From the NCBI RefSeq assembly GCF_001625215.2, contig NC_030385.2:44789598-44853597 (forward strand): a stretch of DNA of 64,000 bases, read 5' to 3'. The position numbers and the translations under genes were made by a program. The stretch comes from Daucus carota subsp. sativus (Eukaryota > Streptophyta > Magnoliopsida > Apiales > Apiaceae). Under the pieces are notes generated by a model, which was not told the origin of the DNA, searched no databases, and saw only the letters and a list, made by a program, of their open reading frames with translations. Below are positions 20,801-30,959 of this stretch, one piece after another (the stretch's first letter is position 1; every line of letters begins with the position of its first letter).

Positions 20801-23631
20801 ATAAAACAGGAACATTTGAAGAAAATATTACTTGTTGGCACACCACCAATAAAATTAGCATGGGGAGGCCAATCTCAACACAATTTGCAAGCTGCAAGAG
20901 AAATACAAGGAGAATCAAAATTATGTATGCTGATGTGGGCGTTGGACTTTTAATGCTCTACAAGGAAAGCATACCTGTGGGAATCCTCTTCCAAATAAGC
21001 CAAGACCAACCACACAAACGACTGGCACAATTACAACAGGACTGAAGAGCCTGCACGGAAAGTTAAAATAATTATGCAAATGGCAACAAAACTCCTAAAT
21101 AAATGATTACACAAATATATGCTGATGCACAAAGCAGTTACAGTACCTTGTAAGTTTGGCCCAGACCTGACCATATCCAAGTATAATGTTGATGAAGGAT
21201 GACACAATGAGAGCTCCTTGAATTGATCTCATGCAATGAATAAATCTCTACATGCACCCATATGAAGGTCATTAGGACAAAATTTAACAAAGATGCTTTA
21301 AGAAATATTGCTTGGTTCTCCAAGATATGTAAATAAAACATAAAAGATCTTAAAAAGTTAAACAAAGAAAAAGTCCCTTGTGAGATTGCTGTAGTACATT
21401 TAAATGGCATATCCAAAGATTCTGTAAAGGGGAAAACCATAAAGAGATTCCAAATGTAGAGAAAATCTTAAAGGGTTATGATAGATAATAAGCTACTGAT
21501 GAGAATCTGGGCAGGATCTAACAAGATATAAGTTGGGATCTACAAATTACATTGACAGTCAACCATATACTGCATTGCATAATATAGAAATTTAAAAGTT
21601 ATAGACTATAAAGATGCGAAATGTAAAGGACATCTGAAGGTCAAGATAGATAATGAACGAGCAGTGAGAATCTGATTCTGAGCAGGAGCTAATGAGATAA
21701 GTTGAAATCTACAAAGAACATTGACAGACAACAATATACTGCAGTGCATAAAACAGACATTTAAAATCTATAGCGCACCACCTAGAGGAGTAGACAACAG
21801 TACGTAGATGTTGACAAAGGGATATGCAGGAGACACAACTAGAGCTGGGAGTCAATGCATTGATCTTGTCACCATTAGCAGCTAGTTGGATCACCAGGCA
21901 TTCAATGTTGATTATGAGCATTTTAGCAAGACTATGAAAAAGGGCTGCATTCATGAGAGTCGGCCATACTATCTGATAAAAATATACTCTATAGAATTAG
22001 GGGTTTTCCAATTAAGGGTGTATCCCCTTTATTTATAAAGTTGCACTTTCTAGAAAGTCGTTTGTTTGGTTTATCATCCCAAGTTTTCGGAACAAAAGGC
22101 TCCTGCATCAGCAGAGTCTCGAAAAGGTCTCGGTATGCGCAGCCATGCCCTTCTCTTTTTTATTAAGAGGCTTTCCGGGTCATCCTAAATCGATTTGAAT
22201 ATCTTTAATGCAGAAGCCTCGGGATGTAGCACTGGTCGAATATATCATTGACGATTTCTTGAGAAAATAATCACGAAATGTCTAATTTAGTATTATTTGA
22301 ATATTCCAAATCTATTTAAATATCTTTAATGCAGAGGGCCCTGGATGTAGCACGAATCAGACCAATTATTGACGGTTTCTTGAGAAAATAATCAAGAAAT
22401 GTGTAATCCAGTAATCCAACAGCCCAAAAGACTTCACATATTATTGGAAAGTAGGTTAAGCATACCTGCGCTATCATCAAGTATATAATAAAATAATTTC
22501 CCACGTAATTCTAAACTTCATCTATATTTCAGTTCAATAAAAAGTTTTGCGCACCTGGTGCTCGCTTGAGAAGTTACTATCAGAAAAATCGTTGATGATG
22601 CCCAATGCTGAAATCACATAAGCAAATGACGGCCCCATCACTGTAGGAAGTCTTGTCCCAATCAAGGTCTGGAGAAGTGTATTGATACCAGACATAAACA
22701 GCAATGACTGGATCACTCTGGCCTTATCACCCTAATGAATGTACAAATGAAGCAGAAATGGAATTAAATCATGCACCGACTATCAAATAAAGATACGATC
22801 AGTATTAGTAATACTAACTGGACTTCCACCCATTCGAGGGACAAGAATGGTGGCAATCATGACAGCACTTCCGAGCATTACAATGTAGTGCTGGAATCCT
22901 AGTAAAACAGTTTGAGCTGCAAAACATTGAAATGCACAATTCAGATGATATAAACACTAAACAACACTGAATCATGTAATGCGGGGCAAAGGCAAATCAA
23001 CAAGATATTCAATCCAAGACCAAAATTTACAACACCCAATACAAATCAATGGAAAAACCCTTGATTCCTTATAAAGCACATAGAACACAAAAAATTGATC
23101 AATCAATACAAAAAAATTGATCTTTTTCTTTGGCGAAAGATTAAAGATCTTCGGAGAATCAACGAATTATTCTTAAACATATATATACACACATGTAAAA
23201 AAATGAAGGCTTCCACAAAAAGAACAAAACTTTAGTCAGGTGAGAATAAAGTTGCAATTTTTAAAAGAAACTTTACAAGAAATAGACCTTTCTTGGTGAA
23301 TTATATATGTATGTGCAAGAGAGAGAGATTAAAGAGAGAGAGGGGGAGAGAGATAGAGGGAGAAAGGGAGGGAGAGAGAGAGAGAGGGAGAGAGGGAGGG
23401 AGGGAGAGAGAGGGAGAGAGAGAGAGAGAGAGGGAGAGACTGACGCCAGGAGGGGTTAGAGTGGATGCAGTAGTTGAGCTGGATGAGTTGTTCATTGGGA
23501 GGAAAAGAGGGTCCTCTGGCAGCACCAAGGGGCGGAATAATCACCGGAGGAGGCTGATGATTGGCCGGAGGGTGAGGGTGTTGATGCTGATGCTCATGCT
23601 CATGAGGGTGGTGATTCGCCTTGTTGTCCAT
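17845..23631 (-). CDS. NAT3: Nucleobase-ascorbate transporter, NAT3/PDE135 type (14 exons, 560 aa)
   Basis: A complete gene for a membrane permease of the NAT/NCS2 family, expected to move nucleobases (uric acid, xanthine, uracil or similar) with protons. Exons: 23631-23445, 22916-22819, 22731-22555, 21247-21147, 21050-20975, 20891-20832, 20733-20549, 20458-20362, 19870-19784, 19689-19631, 19105-19014, 18933-18856, 18773-18613, 18069-17845. All junctions are GT-AG with matching phases and the total is 1683 nt. The His/Pro-rich N-terminus (HHPHEHEHQHQHPHPP) and ends such as NEEFYSYP...IPSRFR recall Arabidopsis NAT3 (551 aa). Visible landmarks are the QH motif in the first membrane segment (GFQHYIVMLG), GTRLPTVMG, SCRTDRSG, the ESTG motif (AESTGTIYAAAR) and the family signature as ENVGLLGLTHVGSRR. 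His follows the signature Thr where Arg, Lys or Gly is usual. Arabidopsis pde135 mutants have pigment defects, so the exact substrate is unsettled. Confidence 0.95.
21481..21790. repeat. Diverged tandem duplication in NAT intron 3 (~166-bp period)
   Basis: Two copies of a segment with ATAGATAAT, GAGAATCTG, AACATTGACAGnCAACnATA and TACTGCAnTGCATAA words run one after the other within the 1.3-kb third intron, between exons 22555 and 21247. They are diverged and non-coding. Confidence 0.7.
22190..22420. repeat. Second diverged tandem duplication in NAT intron 3 (~121-bp period)
   Basis: ATCTTTAATGCAGA, GGATGTAGCAC, ATTGACG and TTTCTTGAGAAAATAATCA occur in the same order in two adjacent copies starting near 22201 and 22322. 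With the neighbouring 166-bp duplication this explains why intron 3 is the longest intron of the gene. Confidence 0.75.
23316..23439. repeat. GA/CT microsatellite in NAT intron 1 next to the splice donor
   Basis: An (AG)n/(GGGA)n purine run on the plus strand reads as a (CT)n pyrimidine tract on the coding strand. It begins only about five bases inside intron 1, after the donor GTCAGT at 23444. Long ORFs on both strands here are artefacts of the repeat. Confidence 0.9.
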
Positions 23632-23743
23632 GTTTTTAATTTCTTACAAGCTTGTGTTTTTCGCGTTTAATAATATTATCTTAATCTCTTTTTTGGGTTG
23701 TGTACTCTCAACTCAGTTACTGGAACAAGCACAACTAGTATGA

Positions 23744-23812
23744 GTATTTAAAGAGTCGTACGCGTTCTCTCTTTCTCTCTCAATCTCTCTCGCAATCTCT
23801 CTCTCGCCTATT
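23744..23812 (-). promoter_or_regulatory. Probable NAT core promoter region
   Basis: On the minus strand a TATA-like TTTAAATA lies at about 23744-23752, some 115 bp before the ATG. A GA/CT-rich run lies just upstream at about 23763-23812. Position fits a plant core promoter, but the motif is weak and no transcript start is known. Confidence 0.4.
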
Positions 23813-24904
23813 GTGTCTTGCGGCTGTCAAATTCGGGTCTTCTAGTAACTGTTTTCGTCCATAACTTCATTTTTATTCCCGTTACAATCAATAAAAATTA
23901 TAAATTAATTACCATGAGAAGAGATTTTAAATTTATGAAATCTATCTATAATCCACCAAGATATAGTCGATTTGGGAAGGAAAGATGAAAAAAATCTAGT
24001 GGGACCACTGAGGTATTAAGATATTTAGATATTATAAAATAATTAATGACAAGTACCATGTATCATAATTTAATCTTAATCATACATGAGTATTTGTAAA
24101 TATAAGATTTGTAGTGGTGGAGCAAGCAGAACTCCGAGATGGAGAAGAGAAATAATTCAAAGATATGTTATTGATTACGTTAAGTTGGTTGTTCGTATTT
24201 GCATCTTTAATACTCTGGGCTGGCTAGCTGGGTCCTACATTTTCATCTTTGCATATCTTTGTACTATATCATGATATTGGTGTTAAATATTTTTCAAGAG
24301 GCGAAAGTTTCAAGATTTAACGTATCTGTTCAGGAATGAATATTTAGATTTATGTGTAACCGAATGTATGAAGAAATCGACGATATCACATAAAACTGTC
24401 AATTCCAAATATTATATTTACCCATGCATTCTTCACATTTTTCATTCATATTAGTGGTAATAATGAGATTTTGATAAATAAAAAAATTAAATTGGAGCTT
24501 AAATAGTAAAGTTGGGAGTTTATTTATCGATTCCCTATTTTTATTGTCATGAATTTAATTTTATGGGTGCAGGTCTCCGCCCCACTCATTTTGTATACTT
24601 TTTTTTGTTAAACGTCCCATCAATTTTATATATTTCAAAAGAAGTAAGATTTTATAATATAAAAATTTAATTATATTCATTACTTTCTTTCATTACGCCT
24701 ACTTCATATATTAAATATTAATTTGTCTCATCATTTTACACACTGTACATCCACTTTATACATTAAATATTAGTTAGTCTCGTCACTTCGCCCACTTGGA
24801 CTACTTTTTTTCCACTAAATTGCCGACAGTTTTTCTTTTGTGTGCCCATGGGCACATGCTAAGTGTCAAATTTCATTCATTTAACTTATATTAGTAGACT
24901 ACTA
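23813..24904. other. Intergenic DNA, no gene seen
   Basis: AT-rich sequence upstream of the NAT gene. A 62-codon ORF at 24086-24274 has no recognisable features. Confidence 0.5.
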
Positions 24905-25140
24905 GTCCCTCCATCCCAGCCAATTCCTTACGTTTGGTTCGGGCACGAAAGTTAAGGAATATGGATACAGTAGTGGAAACGAGAAAGAAAAGTGGTGGAA
25001 CTCATTAATTTTTAATGTATAAAAGGGAAATACTGGAGTAAAATTAGTGTGAAAATGGAGGAAAAATGGAAAAGTGGTGAGACTCATTGACTATTTTCGG
25101 TAATTTTTGAAATGTGAAAAATTGGTCGGGACAGAGGAAA
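24905..25140. mobile_element. Degenerate Stowaway-like MITE, 236 bp
   Basis: The left end GTCCCTCCATCCCAGCCAATT is matched inversely by the right end AATTGGTCGGGACAGAGGAAA, with a few mismatches. TA flanks both sides (24903-24904 and 25141-25142). The inside has no coding capacity. Confidence 0.75.
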
Positions 25141-25374
25141 TATTTATTAATAATGATGAATCCCTGAATCCCTGCATATACAAAATCTCCATCAATCAAA
25201 ACAAGTTAAATAGATCAAATTTAACGCTTAGCCTGTACCCATGGACCCACACTAGTTAAATCCTAATATTGTTTTAACTTGACTCGGTTAAAATAGAGAA
25301 ATTTATAAAAATGTTTATATTCTCAAAAATATCGTCAAAACTGCATATGAGGCTTCAACGTTGGTTGAAATCAG

Positions 25375-25458
25375 TTGAAATTTAGATCATAAGAGTTGCA
25401 GAGATTGCATAAATAATTGAAATTTAGATCATAAGAGTTGCAGAGATTGCATAAATAA
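25375..25458. repeat. Perfect 42-bp tandem duplication
   Basis: Two adjacent identical 42-bp units start TTGAAATTTAGATCATAAGA at 25375 and 25417. The identity indicates a recent slippage or local duplication in non-coding DNA. Confidence 0.9.
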
Positions 25459-26164
25459 TTCTACCGTATTTTTGAAAATAAAATTTATAATTATTTCAAA
25501 TAAAATCATGAGTCAAATTTTTAAAATTTGGTACACAGAAATTTGTGTATGAAATTTGGTAAACAGAATTTCATTATATGAGGAAATCATCCAAATTCCA
25601 AAAGCTATTCTTAAAAATACGAATGAGCCACGAGGCATTATTTTTATTTTCCGGAAGGAGTGAGGACTGAGAAGTGACGCTAAATATTGAAGACAAAGGA
25701 CAGATGTTGAGATTTTAAACTTGGTACAGAGTAGGTGGCTTAAAGCCTTAAACAAATAACTTTTTCTTAATTAAATTATTACCCTCCTAAATAAGTCAAT
25801 ACTCTGATCACAAAAATAGACTAATCACCTAGAATTAGTAGTCACAGTATATAATACTCCTAATTTACTATAGATCATAGATAATAGAACCTGTAAGATA
25901 AACTTTATATTAAAAAAAACAAGAATAAGATAAAGCAATACATGTGGACTCCAAATGGTAGGTAGTTAAACATACAGTATCAAACAGACTTATTGCTGGA
26001 TCCTAGCTGCTGCTTTTGAACTAACTCAAGAGTGTTGAGAATTGACAGGTACAGGAAAACATAACTGGCAAGGCTGTAAAGTTCATCAAGAGGGCTAAAT
26101 GTAATGTCAGCAGTTGATCAGGTATTATTATGAGACTCCGAGAAAGGTTTACAACGCGGCATGT
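25459..26164. other. 3' flank of SRP-A
   Basis: No gene is seen. The right part is the expected 3' untranslated region and terminator of the minus-strand serpin SRP-A. Confidence 0.5.
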
Positions 26165-29121
26165 CTAGGTAGCGAGAGGATTATGGACTTGTCCGATGAA
26201 CTGCACAACTCCGGTCATGTCTTCTCTGATAAGGAAGAGAAATGGGCGGTCTGCAACAAAGTCGATCTTATCGAACATTTGTAAAGACCTCAGTTTTATG
26301 ACACCAGCTGATGCAGCAGCAGCTTCTGTGCCTTCTTCGTTGACTTCGATGAAGGATTTGTGGAATATGCTTGAAACATACAGCTTTTGACCCATAGGAG
26401 AATCCACCATCTCGGTAAGACCGTCACCGGAGAAGGGCAAAACCAGCCCTAGTTCCTTTAAGACTTCCGATGCTTCGAAGCCAAATGAGATTTTGAATTT
26501 GGGAATGCGGAAGTCGCCAACTTCTACTTTCTGGTATGGAATATGGCGCTCGAGGAATCCAGCTACTGAACCAACTTCCTCCACTAATTTCGGCAACCCA
26601 TCTTTTGCATCTGGAAGAAAGAAGTACATGGAAAATTGGCGTTTGTCACCTCCTTGTTTATAAGGAAGCCCCAACACTTTGAAACCATCAAATGCGCTGA
26701 TCAATTGCTTTTTCTTGCTGGTCATGAAGGGAACTTGAATTGAGCTACCATCGAGGAGGTGAAACTCATCCTCTTTAGTAGTGGATGCATCAAACTTGTC
26801 AGTCCATGCTCCTTTAAAATAGAGGGCGTTGGCAAAAACAAGCCTAGTTGAGCTGTCAACTGATCCAGAAGGAAGAATCTCTTTGATAAGGCCATTGGTC
26901 TTCTTTTCAGCCCACGAGTTCACTGAATTGGTCACTTCAGTAGCCTGTATGCAGATATATACACATAGTTAAAATAAACAGTACGACCTATACACCATAG
27001 GAACATTAATACAATGATACAAACATAGAGGACCAAAAACAGAGGATCTTGGGGAGAATCAACTAGAACCAAATGCAAATTATTCAAATAATGACCTTAA
27101 GGAACTCTTTAAGCATAATTGTATTTGACAAAGAAAGATTCACATAAGCATAACTTGTACATCGAACTAGTCATTTTATGTCCATTATTATTGATTCCTG
27201 ATTATAGACGGTTATTACTATGTTATTAATAAATATTAAAAGCAGACAAGAGATTGCAAATAGAGTGCATATGTAGAGAAAGTAGCTACATCACAGCACC
27301 ATCATGTAAAGAATAGGCCCTCCACATTTATCTATGAATAACGGAAAGTAATTTGGGGTCCATTTGTGGTGTCATATAACAATAATTTTATTATAAGACA
27401 AATTAAAAAGTAACAAGTAACAACTAAAGGATAACATAAATGGCTAGCATACAACATTACCCTACAAAGATAACAATCAAGAACAGACTCCATAACATTT
27501 TCCATAAGAGCCCTAGAAAATAATTTCATAAAAGAATAATCAAGTAGCTTTCGCGTCGTAAACTAAGTAGTACTATAATTGCAAAAGAAGAAAAGAACCA
27601 CAGACACAAACTACAAAGAAGCAGGGACAAACACACAAAGGATCATATTGGTTAGTTACATACAGTATAAGTTAAATAATCCTTATTCACGGGGTCAATT
27701 GATTAACTTCTGTTTACTTAAGGGAGACGATTAATGTTAAGGTGCAAACAATACAAAAACAAACATTGGTACATGAATGTAGAAATTGTTCAATTTTTCA
27801 GTAAAAGAGTAAAATTTAAGAACATCTAATTCCTTTGTACAGAAATCTGTATTCAGTGATGCAACATCTCATATTCAGAAGCAATAAGGCCTAAGGCGGA
27901 CGCAGTTCTGGAGGGTCTCCCACATCACACAACTGCAGCCCGCAATGCACGGATTTGTTTTTGGGCTCTTCCCAAAAGAGCCCATACTAATGGAATTGTT
28001 TGACTGCTTACGACGTGTGACTTGGTCGACAACCACTCAACAGTTAACTTTTGATATAAAAACCAATTCTATTACAAGTCAGCATATCATAATAAATATT
28101 TTTCGAGGGGTTGCCATTAATCTCATCAGGTAAACAGCATTATCACTTCTTCACGCATATAGCAGTATCATTCCTACCTCATAATGCATCTAATTAAACC
28201 TTGGGTTTACTCCATCATTCTGACTAGTTATATTATATCCCTAAATTGAATATCGAAAAACTGGAAAACAAAACATGATCATTAGGCGTGATAGGCTGAT
28301 GTTTAATAATTTTTCCCGAGCAATTGTTAGCATATCTGAAGACTGAAGTCTGTTTATCCCTCATAGGAGTCAGAATAATCAGCCAATCATGTAATTTCTA
28401 TTTCCACAAAGCAACCTCTCTTCAATTACAACTTTTTCACGCATTTCTCAAATGTACTAATTGAAAATTAAGAAGTATCCGAGATGTGGGCAAAAGCATC
28501 CTAGTGCTATAAGAGTTCAAGAATCAGATCTCCCCCAGTCCCCCTCCCATCTATACTCGAAACAAGATACAGCAACTACCAAAAATTAGAAATATCAGCA
28601 TCATCCAATTCATACAAATCTAAATATCTAACACCATCAAAACCAACACAAACAAGCAACATAAATAAACATGATTGCAAACACAAATAAAATCGAAAAA
28701 TTAGTATTAAAAAAAAAACCCAACCAACCTTGGTCTGAAAATCAACATGAAGAGAAGCAGCCTTATACACCCCTTCCACCACCTGTTTAAACAAGGGCTT
28801 AAGAGCAAGAGACTCATCAATCCAGACCCCATTAGCAAAACTCACACAAGGCCCACCAGACCCAGACCCATCAGCAAACACAAGATCAACCAACTGCCCA
28901 GACAAAGAATTAAGATCATCACTTGACCCAGCTTTAAGAAAAGACAGAAGCTGCTTTTGGGTCTGTGCAGATGATCCAGCTGTGATCAGACCAAGAACTA
29001 CATGAACAGAAAGAGGGGAGAAGACAGTGTTTGAGTGGCTGTTATTGTTGTTTAGTAGTATGTGTTTTGCAAGTGTGAGGGAGACATCAGTTTGGTTCTT
29101 GATTGATTGTCTTAAGTCCAT
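26165..29121 (-). CDS. Serpin SRP-A, Arabidopsis Serpin1-like with IKLR loop
   Basis: A two-exon serpin (29121-28729 and 26944-26165; 390 aa, the usual plant size) with the intron where plant serpins have it, in phase 0. Serpins trap proteases by presenting a loop that the target cleaves. The start [20 protein letters not shown] matches the family N-terminus better than an in-frame ATG 14 codons upstream. The hinge [10 protein letters not shown] is the canonical small-residue hinge of an inhibitory serpin. The loop ...VIKLR/SLQ has the P4-P1 residues IKLR of Arabidopsis Serpin1, which inhibits metacaspase 9 and the papain-like protease RD21. The C-terminus [19 protein letters not shown] is the standard serpin end. 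No signal peptide is seen, so it is probably cytosolic. It is the most conventional member of the cluster. The intron is 1784 bp. Confidence 0.95.
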
Positions 29122-29405
29122 TTTTTGGGGGAGTTTAGGGAAGATTGGCAACTGGGGTTTCAAGAAAATGGGTCACAAGTTTGTATGTGTTGTGTGTGTT
29201 GCAGTTAAACATAAAATAAGACAGCGCCACGCGTTTGGAGACACGGTTGAGTTGTGCTAGACTTGGTTGCTAAGATATTAGATTCGGCTTTGCACGTCTG
29301 ATTTGATAAATCTGACTTCCAGATTGTGGTTGACCGTGAAAATTAACTTAATTTACAGAGGATTCCACCTCTCATTTTAATTTTCTACATGATTGTATAT
29401 TGAGA
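29122..29405. other. Promoter side of SRP-A
   Basis: This sequence lies directly upstream of the SRP-A start and should contain its leader and promoter. No motif is strong enough to name. Confidence 0.4.
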
Positions 29406-29414
29406 TAAAAAAAA

Positions 29415-29718
29415 GTTTATTGTACTTTGTAACCCCATATTTTGGCTGATTAGCAAATCAGATCCTACATTTTGAAATGTGACATTTTGTAACTCTAAGT
29501 TTTATTTAGCTTTCGGTTTATAACCCTAGCCCACGCATCCGTTAAAAACAGCCGTTAACTTTAACTGTTTGAGAGGTAACTGTTTTTAACGGATGTGTGA
29601 GCCAGAGTTACAAACTGAAAGCTAAATGAAACTTAGGGTTACAAACTGTCATGTTTCAAAGTGTGGGGTCTGATTTGCTAATCAGCCAAAGTGTGGGGCT
29701 ACAAAGTGCAATAAGCTC
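29415..29718. mobile_element. Foldback MITE of MULE type, 304 bp, with 9-bp target duplication
   Basis: The two halves are long inverted copies: TTATTGTACTTTGTAACCCC at the left mirrors GGGGCTACAAAGTGCAATAA at the right, and AACGGATG mirrors CATCCGTT near the centre. Flanks are TAAAAAAAA on both sides (29406-29414 and 29719-29727), a 9-bp duplication as in Mutator-like elements. The flank is low in complexity, so the duplication is suggestive and not decisive. Confidence 0.75.
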
Positions 29719-30018
29719 TAAAAAAAACTATGATTGTGCTTATGATTTATCAAAGTGTACGTGTATTTATCAATCAGACTCTCTCTAAATTAAGTGTTCT
29801 TCTTTTTTGTGGTTAAATTATTTAAGTTTAGATTTAATTTTATAATATTTGTTTTTATTTGTAAAATCATTATTTTTTATTTTATTTTTGTTAAATATGT
29901 TTTACTATTTTTTTACAAAATAAATTCTTTTCTGTGATATTTATAATTCAGAGGAGAACTAAATAAAATATATATTATTTTTTCGAGGTTAGGGCTCTAA
30001 TATCCAGACCCCTGTGGT

Positions 30019-30761
30019 TAGGGCTGTAAATCGATACGGACTATCCGGTGTCTCGGCTCATATCCGGCTCGAAAATATGATACATGTCTCATATTCGTTT
30101 TGAAAACGATCCAAATCTGGCGGAAAAATTAAGCCCGTATAATATATGATCCCGGATACGAGCACACCTATACCCGCTCAGATTCGGGCTCATATAACTT
30201 TTCATAATATGATCCTACCCGAATAACCGAATATGATCCGCGGTTCATATTCGATTCAAACTCATATACATATTATATTTTAACACCATCATATTTGCAA
30301 GTAAATAGTTATCATTTTATAAAATTTTAATATCTTATTTAAGTTTATATCTTCATAAAATATGATTTATTTAATGTGATCATACTTATTATCTTCATAT
30401 ATATTTAATAAATGATATATATCAATATATAACTATAAGTTTTAATTTAAAATTATTATACTTTATAATATTATGTTTACTTAGACTAATGATAGTTATT
30501 TGAACAAATGAAATAATAATGATACTTAGTGTTAGTGGATCATATCCGGCTCATATTCGATGGATCATAAACTACCCGGTTAAAAAATAGAAAATACGAT
30601 ACTGGATCATATCCGGTTCAGATCCGAATCTCAAATACCCGGGATCGGTTTAGATCCGAATAAAACGATCCCGGACCCAAATCTGGACAAGCTAAAAATA
30701 ATATGATCCGGTACTTGAGCAGAGGGGTACCCGGGATCACCCGGATCATTTTACAGCCCTA
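30019..30761. mobile_element. Non-autonomous hAT element, 743 bp, with 8-bp target duplication
   Basis: TAGGGCTGTAAA at the left is the perfect inverse of TTTACAGCCCTA at the right. The 8-bp flanks CCTGTGGT are identical (30011-30018 and 30762-30769). Both arms are dense in GATCCGG, CATATCCGG and similar words; the middle is AT-rich. There is no transposase. Confidence 0.92.
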
Positions 30762-30959
30762 CCTGTGGTTCCCTTACTCGTACATGATAGTATTTTCATA
30801 TTTATTAATCTGCCAATTTTACGGAGAAAAGCGTTACCCGGCCGGAGAACATCAACGACAGAGACAGAGACAAGAGAAAACAATGCTACTGATAGAGGAG
30901 GAATGTTTGCACTTTGCAAGGCCCAAGAGCTTATTTATGTGGGCCATATAGTTTAAATT

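Noticed and set aside
23293-23670. Long ORFs in both strands through the GA/CT repeat
   Set aside because: They are produced by the microsatellite; only the minus-strand NAT exon 1 part is real.
29949-29970. Candidate left end (CAGAGGAGAAC) of the transposase-bearing hAT element
   Set aside because: It matches the right end poorly and is not preceded by TCTATGAG, so it was not used as a boundary.
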